Assembly (NCBI GenBank): GCA_030694525.1
Contig: JAUXYG010000076.1
Span: forward strand, 1 to 56,570
Direction: 5' to 3'
Length of the DNA: 56,570 nt
Source of the DNA: Legionella sp.
GTDB taxonomy: Bacteria; Pseudomonadota; Gammaproteobacteria; Legionellales; Legionellaceae
Positions 52,584-56,570 of this stretch are shown in pieces (position 1 is the first letter of the stretch; the number at the start of each line of letters is the position of its first letter). The position numbers and the translations under genes were made by a program. The notes under the pieces are model-generated. The model worked only from the letters and a program-made list of their open reading frames with translations, did not search any database and was not told the origin of the DNA.

Positions 52584-53762
52584 ATGGAAATCGCGTTAGC
52601 GAAGCGAATACAACAGGTCAAGCCTTCTCCAACTCTGGCAGTGGCGGCTAAAGCCACCAAAATGCGCGCCCAGGGGCTTGATATCATCAATCTTGGGACA
52701 GGTGAGCCCGATTTTGATACCCCCCAACATATAAAACTGGCTGCGATTCAGGCGATTGAGAGCGGATATACCAAGTATACCGCGGTTGATGGAATTCCTG
52801 AACTAAAAATAGCCATTAAAGATAAATTCCTCCGTGATAACGGATTACATTATGATTTAAACCAGATTCTGGTTTCTGTTGGCGGCAAACAAAGTTGTTA
52901 TAATCTGTGTCAGGCATTTTTGAATGCCGGCGATGAGGTTATTATCCCAGCTCCCTACTGGGTTTCCTATCCAGACATGGTGTTATTGGCGGACGCAACT
53001 CCAGTCATTATTGCTACCACTCCTGCCCAACGTTATAAAATTACCGCAGAGCAATTAGAGCAGGCCATTACCCCCAAAACCAAAATGATGTTTTTAAACA
53101 GCCCGTCCAACCCCTCAGGTATTGCCTATACTCTGGACGAGCTCAAAGCGCTGGGTGCAGTATTAAAAAAACACCCTCAAATTCTTATTGCCACGGATGA
53201 TATGTACGAACACATTCTGTGGAGCCAACCTTTTTGCAACATTCTAAACGCCTGCCCTGAATTATACGACCAGACCATCGTATTAAATGGTGTTTCCAAA
53301 GCATATGCGATGACCGGATGGCGTATAGGCTATGCCGGAGGTCCTGCACCCCTGATAGAGGCGATGAAAACCGTACAATCCCAATCCACATCAAACCCGT
53401 GCTCGATTGCGCAAAGAGCGGCAGTAGCGGCACTCAACGGCGGCATGGAAAGTGTTCAGGAAATGGTACGCGCCTTCCACCAACGTCATGATTATGTAGC
53501 AGATCGTTTGTTAAACATCCCAGGTATTGAAGTAATCCCGGCGGATGGGACATTTTATATTTTCCCTTGTGTTCAAGCCTTTATCGATAAATGTGGATAC
53601 GCCAACGACATTGAATTTGCCGATCGTTTATTAAGTGACGTAGGCCTTGCATTAGTTCCAGGCTCCGCGTTTGGTAACGAAGGATGCATCCGCATTTCGT
53701 TTGCTACTGGAATTGACACATTAAAAGATGCTTTAAATCGGTTGCAACGTTTTTGCAGTTAG
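52584..53762 (+). CDS. aspC: PLP-dependent aspartate aminotransferase (class I)
   Basis: The 392-residue protein is a fold-type I aminotransferase of the Ib (AspB-like) group. PLP lysine is Lys239 in NGVSKAYAMTGWRIGY; NSPSNPSG near 172-179 and the ATDDMYEHI segment are the other hallmarks, and the substrate-binding Arg is in GCIRISFAT. It should transfer the amino group between aspartate and 2-oxoglutarate, though related enzymes also use other amino acids. AGGAG is eight bases before the ATG. The symbol is assigned by function; subgroup naming varies (aspB in many annotations). Confidence 0.85.
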   Translation: MEIALAKRIQQVKPSPTLAVAAKATKMRAQGLDIINLGTGEPDFDTPQHIKLAAIQAIESGYTKYTAVDGIPELKIAIKDKFLRDNGLHYDLNQILVSVGGKQSCYNLCQAFLNAGDEVIIPAPYWVSYPDMVLLADATPVIIATTPAQRYKITAEQLEQAITPKTKMMFLNSPSNPSGIAYTLDELKALGAVLKKHPQILIATDDMYEHILWSQPFCNILNACPELYDQTIVLNGVSKAYAMTGWRIGYAGGPAPLIEAMKTVQSQSTSNPCSIAQRAAVAALNGGMESVQEMVRAFHQRHDYVADRLLNIPGIEVIPADGTFYIFPCVQAFIDKCGYANDIEFADRLLSDVGLALVPGSAFGNEGCIRISFATGIDTLKDALNRLQRFCS

Positions 53763-53770
53763 TAACAATC

Positions 53771-53791
53771 GTTATCATAAAAAATGATAAC
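53771..53791. terminator. Hairpin after the aminotransferase gene
   Basis: A perfect 8-bp stem (GTTATCAT at 53771-53778 with ATGATAAC at 53784-53791) with a 5-A loop, eight bases after the stop. It is AT-rich and lacks a T-run, so it is only a possible terminator. Confidence 0.4.
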
Positions 53792-53834
53792 TGCAAAAAA
53801 TCAGCACCAAAGAAAATTAATTTATAAAATATAC

Positions 53835-53863
53835 TTGACCCTCAAGCGGAATCGTTTTAAGAT
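53835..53863 (+). promoter_or_regulatory. Promoter of tRNA-Asn
   Basis: TTGACC (53835-53840), exactly 17 bases, then TAAGAT (53858-53863). A GC-rich stretch (CCGCCC, 53865-53870) follows the -10, the kind of discriminator seen at stable-RNA genes under stringent control. Transcription would start near 53870, four bases before the tRNA. Confidence 0.65.
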
Positions 53864-53868
53864 TCCGC
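53846..53868. promoter_or_regulatory. Inverted repeat over the tRNA-Asn promoter
   Basis: GCGGAATC at 53846-53853 and GATTCCGC at 53861-53868 form a perfect 8-bp inverted repeat with a 7-base spacer. It lies across the -10 box, so bound protein would block it. It may also be chance or DNA-supercoiling related. Confidence 0.4.
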
Positions 53869-53873
53869 CCTAT

Positions 53874-53949
53874 TCCCCGGTAGCTCAGTCGGTAGAGCGG
53901 ATGACTGTTAATCATTAGGTCGGCGGTTCGAGCCCGTCCCGGGGAGCCA
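53874..53949 (+). tRNA. tRNA-Asn (anticodon GTT)
   Basis: A 76-base cloverleaf with CCA encoded. The acceptor stem TCCCCGG pairs with CCGGGGA, the D stem is GCTC/GAGC, the anticodon loop CTGTTAA holds GTT, and the T arm is GGCGG-TTCGAGC-CCGTC. The sequence is very close to E. coli tRNA-Asn. The region on its 3' side is accessory, so it may have served as an integration site. Confidence 0.97.
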
Positions 53950-54058
53950 AATAAATCAAGTAGTTACTTTTATTCTAATGAAATCTGTAAATTTCATGTA
54001 GAAGCAATGTAGAAAAATGGATAAGCTGCCTTGTCAGCTATAAAGGAATATTGTTGTT

Positions 54059-54607
54059 ATGTCTGCGCTTTTTCAAAGTATTTTAGCAAGTATTATTAGT
54101 GTAATGTTCTCCAAATGGCTCGATAGTATTTATCCTAGCAAAGAGCTTTCGAAACAATTCTTACGTACCTTACATATTAAATCTGAAATCAATTTAGCAA
54201 TTTCAACTAAAAAAAGCTTATCTGAGCAGATTAATGATAGAATTTTTTTATCTAATTGGGCCTATTACGTTGTTACATTAATGATGTTATATGCTCTCTT
54301 AACTCTAACCTATCTATTTTTGTATGCCTCTGAAACATATCTTAATCACTCTTTGCAACAGAGCGTTTTATCTGATTTCATAAGAGAATATGGCAAAAAT
54401 AAAAATGAGCTCCTTTCAGTACTGGCTGCTTTTTTTCTTTATCCTTTAATTAATATTCTTTCACGAGGCCCTTTTAAATTAATTATTTCTGTTTTAAGAA
54501 GGATGAGCTTTACATTCACCGAAATGAATATACAGCAAATTCGCATGGGAGTATGCATGGCTCTATCGTTGCTGTTAGCACTGAGTCTCATCTATTACGT
54601 TTTTTAA
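54059..54607 (+). CDS. Uncharacterised membrane protein
   Basis: I do not recognise this 182-residue protein. Hydrophobic segments lie near 4-18 (possibly amphipathic), 67-92, 118-138 and 162-181. A soluble loop rich in Lys and Ser sits at about 25-64 and a basic stretch at 139-155. The ATG at 54059 has AAGGA 11 bases upstream, a rather long spacing. No domain or signal motif is evident. It lies between tRNA-Asn and a HEAT-repeat gene of equally unknown role, in an area that ends in an IS fragment, so horizontal gain is plausible. Confidence 0.6.
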   Translation: MSALFQSILASIISVMFSKWLDSIYPSKELSKQFLRTLHIKSEINLAISTKKSLSEQINDRIFLSNWAYYVVTLMMLYALLTLTYLFLYASETYLNHSLQQSVLSDFIREYGKNKNELLSVLAAFFLYPLINILSRGPFKLIISVLRRMSFTFTEMNIQQIRMGVCMALSLLLALSLIYYVF

Positions 54608-54897
54608 TACATCAATGTATTGCTTTGTGAGGTTGGAATTCAGTTTTTCTGTCTTGTTGGATTATCTACAAATAACTTAACATATTTGGCTTGAGAACTA
54701 AATTCTGAAATAAGAACCCTGGATATATCCATTAATTTTATTATGAATATATCTAAAATTACATTTGAAACGCCGATCATTGTGCCCATTCAATTGAAAA
54801 ATATCGAGCCAGAATGCAAGAAATTTACAACCAAAATATGCAACGCCATGTTTTTTACTTAAATGGTGCACCAAATCAAACTAGATGGGAGATTTTT

Positions 54898-55995
54898 GTG
54901 GGGAAAATTGTATTTTTTGTGTTGCTTTGCGCTTTTTCATTAAATTTGAATGCAACGAATATTGTAGATGTGTACGGTGCTGACCTTAGAGAGTCTGAAA
55001 ACATAATTAAAAATTATGGTACCTTAGTCGGTGATATAGAATCACAATTTATCAAAGAAATGATTAAAATATCTAATGGAGGCAAAGATCATTATATTCA
55101 GAAAGTAGTTTTGCCTAAAAAAACTCAATTAATTAATGAAATTAAAAAGCACTATAATTTTGCTTTCGTTCAATTTGATACAATTTTCTACCCTAATGAT
55201 AAAGATACTCACACAACTATAGAAGTTATTACTCAAAATGATAAAAACAGACTTCGATTTATTCCCCAAAAAAATAAAGTTCAGTCCACTCCAAAATTGA
55301 AACATGACCTAGTTGATAAAATGATGAAATTTCATGATAGATCTATGAATCTTTTGGTAAATAATCAATTAAATTCTATAGTTACTAAATGCCCTGTATA
55401 TCATTGCTTGCCTGGATTTAATCATCCTGAATTAAGAGATGCCTTTACTTCGTTAATTAATCAAGCGCGTAAAGAAAAAGCGCTGCTGATCAACACAATC
55501 GACAATGATCTACTTCCAGAAAGAAGAGTCGCTGCTGTTTATTTAGTAGGATATTTAAATGATCCGCATGAAATTATTTCCTTGCTAACCAAGCATGTTA
55601 TGGATTCTGATGACGGGGTAAGAAATAGTGCCATGCGCGTCATTGCCGAAACTATGAGGAAAGCAAAAATAGATGAAATTAACGTAAAGCCATTTCTGGG
55701 ATTGTTAGACTCACCATACGATACAGATAGGAATAAAGCTTTATATGTTCTTCTTAGCGCTTCAAATTCACCCTTATCAAAACAATTGATTATTCGAGAT
55801 GGAAATAAGCAACTTATGGCTTTGTTACAGCTAAAGCAACCCAACAATCATGATATAGCTTACTCTCTTTTAAAGAACATTAGTGGCAAAGATTTTGGAT
55901 CTCAGAACATTGATGCTTGGAAAAAATGGATTACCAAGGAGGTAACTGACAACAAAAATATACTAGCTGCGTATTCCGGAGGACCTGATCACTAA
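54898..55995 (+). CDS. Secreted HEAT-repeat protein, C-terminus altered by an IS end
   Basis: Start taken at GTG 54898, which has GGGAG six bases upstream and yields a clean signal peptide (MGKIVFFVLLCAFSLNLNA). An ATG at 54814 would add 28 residues in front of it and has no ribosome site. The 365-residue product has an N-terminal region of about 200 residues I cannot name, with a Cys pair in KCPVYHCLPG, then HEAT-like helical repeats from about 210 to 330 (AAVYLVGYLNDP, RNSAMRVIAETM, NKALYVLLSAS). The stop codon (55993-55995) lies inside the first terminal repeat of the adjoining IS21-type sequence, so the final residues (DH) come from the IS and the gene is probably shortened. Confidence 0.65.
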   Translation: MGKIVFFVLLCAFSLNLNATNIVDVYGADLRESENIIKNYGTLVGDIESQFIKEMIKISNGGKDHYIQKVVLPKKTQLINEIKKHYNFAFVQFDTIFYPNDKDTHTTIEVITQNDKNRLRFIPQKNKVQSTPKLKHDLVDKMMKFHDRSMNLLVNNQLNSIVTKCPVYHCLPGFNHPELRDAFTSLINQARKEKALLINTIDNDLLPERRVAAVYLVGYLNDPHEIISLLTKHVMDSDDGVRNSAMRVIAETMRKAKIDEINVKPFLGLLDSPYDTDRNKALYVLLSASNSPLSKQLIIRDGNKQLMALLQLKQPNNHDIAYSLLKNISGKDFGSQNIDAWKKWITKEVTDNKNILAAYSGGPDH

Positions 55996-56025
55996 TTCCG
56001 GTAGGCATTTGATCACCGATTTCGG
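55986..56025. mobile_element. IS21-family terminal repeats
   Basis: Two 16-bp direct repeats, TGATCACTAATTCCGG at 55986-56001 and TGATCACCGATTTCGG at 56010-56025, match at 13 of 16 positions with a 24-base period. Multiple short repeats at the ends are a feature of IS21-family elements, and the istB remnant adjoins at 56077. The outer boundary is likely near 55986. Confidence 0.6.
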
Positions 56026-56076
56026 AGTATTTTATCACTTCTACGACTCACGCTGTGGATTATCTTTTAAAGGGGT

Positions 56077-56570
56077 TTAATCTGTAAAGATTTTTGTTTT
56101 TCGCATGGATTCACCATTAAGTCCTATTCTGATTGAGTATGAACGAGTCTATCAAGGACGGCATCTGCAAGTGTTGCATCACCAAGGTATTCATCCATAA
56201 AGCAACATCGAGTTGACTGGTAATGATGGTTGAGCGTTTTTAATACCTGTCTTCAAGTATTTCTAGTAAATCTCTTCTTTGTTCTTCATCCGGAGCCATC
56301 AGTCCCCAGTCATCCAGGACGAGCACATCGACTTTTGCGATGGATGCCAGCCAATTTGGATAACTTCCATTGGCCTTGGCAATCTTAAGTTCATTCCATA
56401 ATCGTGGAAGACGGTAATACCGGGAAGAGAATCCTGTAATACAGACTTTATGTGCTAATGAGCAGGCGATGTATGTTTTTCCGCAGCCGGTTGGGCTGGT
56501 AATGAGCAGATTAAGATGTTGAGATACCCACTGGCAGCGAAATAGTTCCAGCATGGCTGATTTGTTCAGG
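56077..56570 (-). pseudogene. istB: Broken istB, IS21-family helper ATPase, 5' end beyond the window
   Basis: The frame is open at the window edge. It holds the Walker A TSPTGCGKTYIA, Walker B VDVLVLDDWGL and LLEILEDRY, all typical of IstB, the DnaA/DnaC-like ATPase that helps the IS21 transposase. It then hits TAA at 56240-56242 where a Leu codon is expected. The protein continues in the same frame (KRSTIITSQLDVALW), loses a base near 56193-56194, and goes on in a second frame (EYLGDATLADAVLDRLVH). A third frame (NGESMRKTKIFTD) follows, stopping at 56077. One nonsense change and two frameshifts make it inactive. Confidence 0.8.

Noticed and set aside
53921..53949. Search for a direct repeat of the tRNA-Asn 3' end as an attachment site
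   Set aside because: No second copy seen up to 56570, so no island boundary can be claimed inside the window.

Overview
The window looks like chromosome of a Legionella-type gammaproteobacterium. The DNA is AT-rich and bacterial. It carries a tandem-GNAT protein that matches the Dot/Icm effector VipF next to a FabF-like gene, a HAD-IG 5'-nucleotidase of the type solved from L. pneumophila, an RMD1/DUF155 protein, and several large helical or multipass proteins of the kind common in Legionella. All names come from motif recognition by eye; no database search was possible.

Layout. 1-1898: a split glycine-cleavage P protein (gcvPA, gcvPB) with a YciI-like gene wedged between the halves. 2012-6037: EAL-HDOD protein, small HTH regulator, RMD1-family membrane protein and purine permease. 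6039-8603: photolyase, GNAT and secreted MsrB. 8663-15368: vipF, FabF-like synthase, lpxD, polA and a membrane-hairpin protein. 15396-24927: a minus-strand run of response regulator, 5'-nucleotidase, rpiA, rlmB, rnr, a small secreted protein and a 1110-residue unknown. 25233-28330: yaiI, a DUF4254 gene and a multipass, proline-rich unknown. 28599-31589: an overlapping three-gene cassette of retropepsin-like protease, inactive transglutaminase with membrane helices, and RimK-like ATP-grasp ligase. 31756-31841: a palindromic MITE-like element. 31890-36144: the ygfB-pepP-ubiH-ubiI operon for ubiquinone hydroxylation. 36515-47485: one 11-kb gene for a 3656-residue polyketide synthase, followed by katE. 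49994-53949: zapA, 6S RNA, uvrB, an aspartate aminotransferase and tRNA-Asn. 54059-56570: two uncharacterised membrane or secreted proteins and the broken end of an IS21-family element.

The most interesting item is the polyketide synthase. I read it as FAAL-ACP-KS-DH-KR-ACP-KS-KR-ACP-C. It has no acyltransferase and no thioesterase, so it should depend on an AT encoded elsewhere and release its product through a terminal condensation-like domain. It sits with katE exactly between ygfB and zapA, which are divergent neighbours in E. coli and relatives. That suggests a 13-kb accessory insertion into a conserved locus. Other points of note are a DNA polymerase I whose proofreading residues are substituted, the periplasm-facing peptide-ligase/protease cassette, inverted repeats laid over two promoters, and an IS end that supplies the stop codon of a HEAT-repeat gene.
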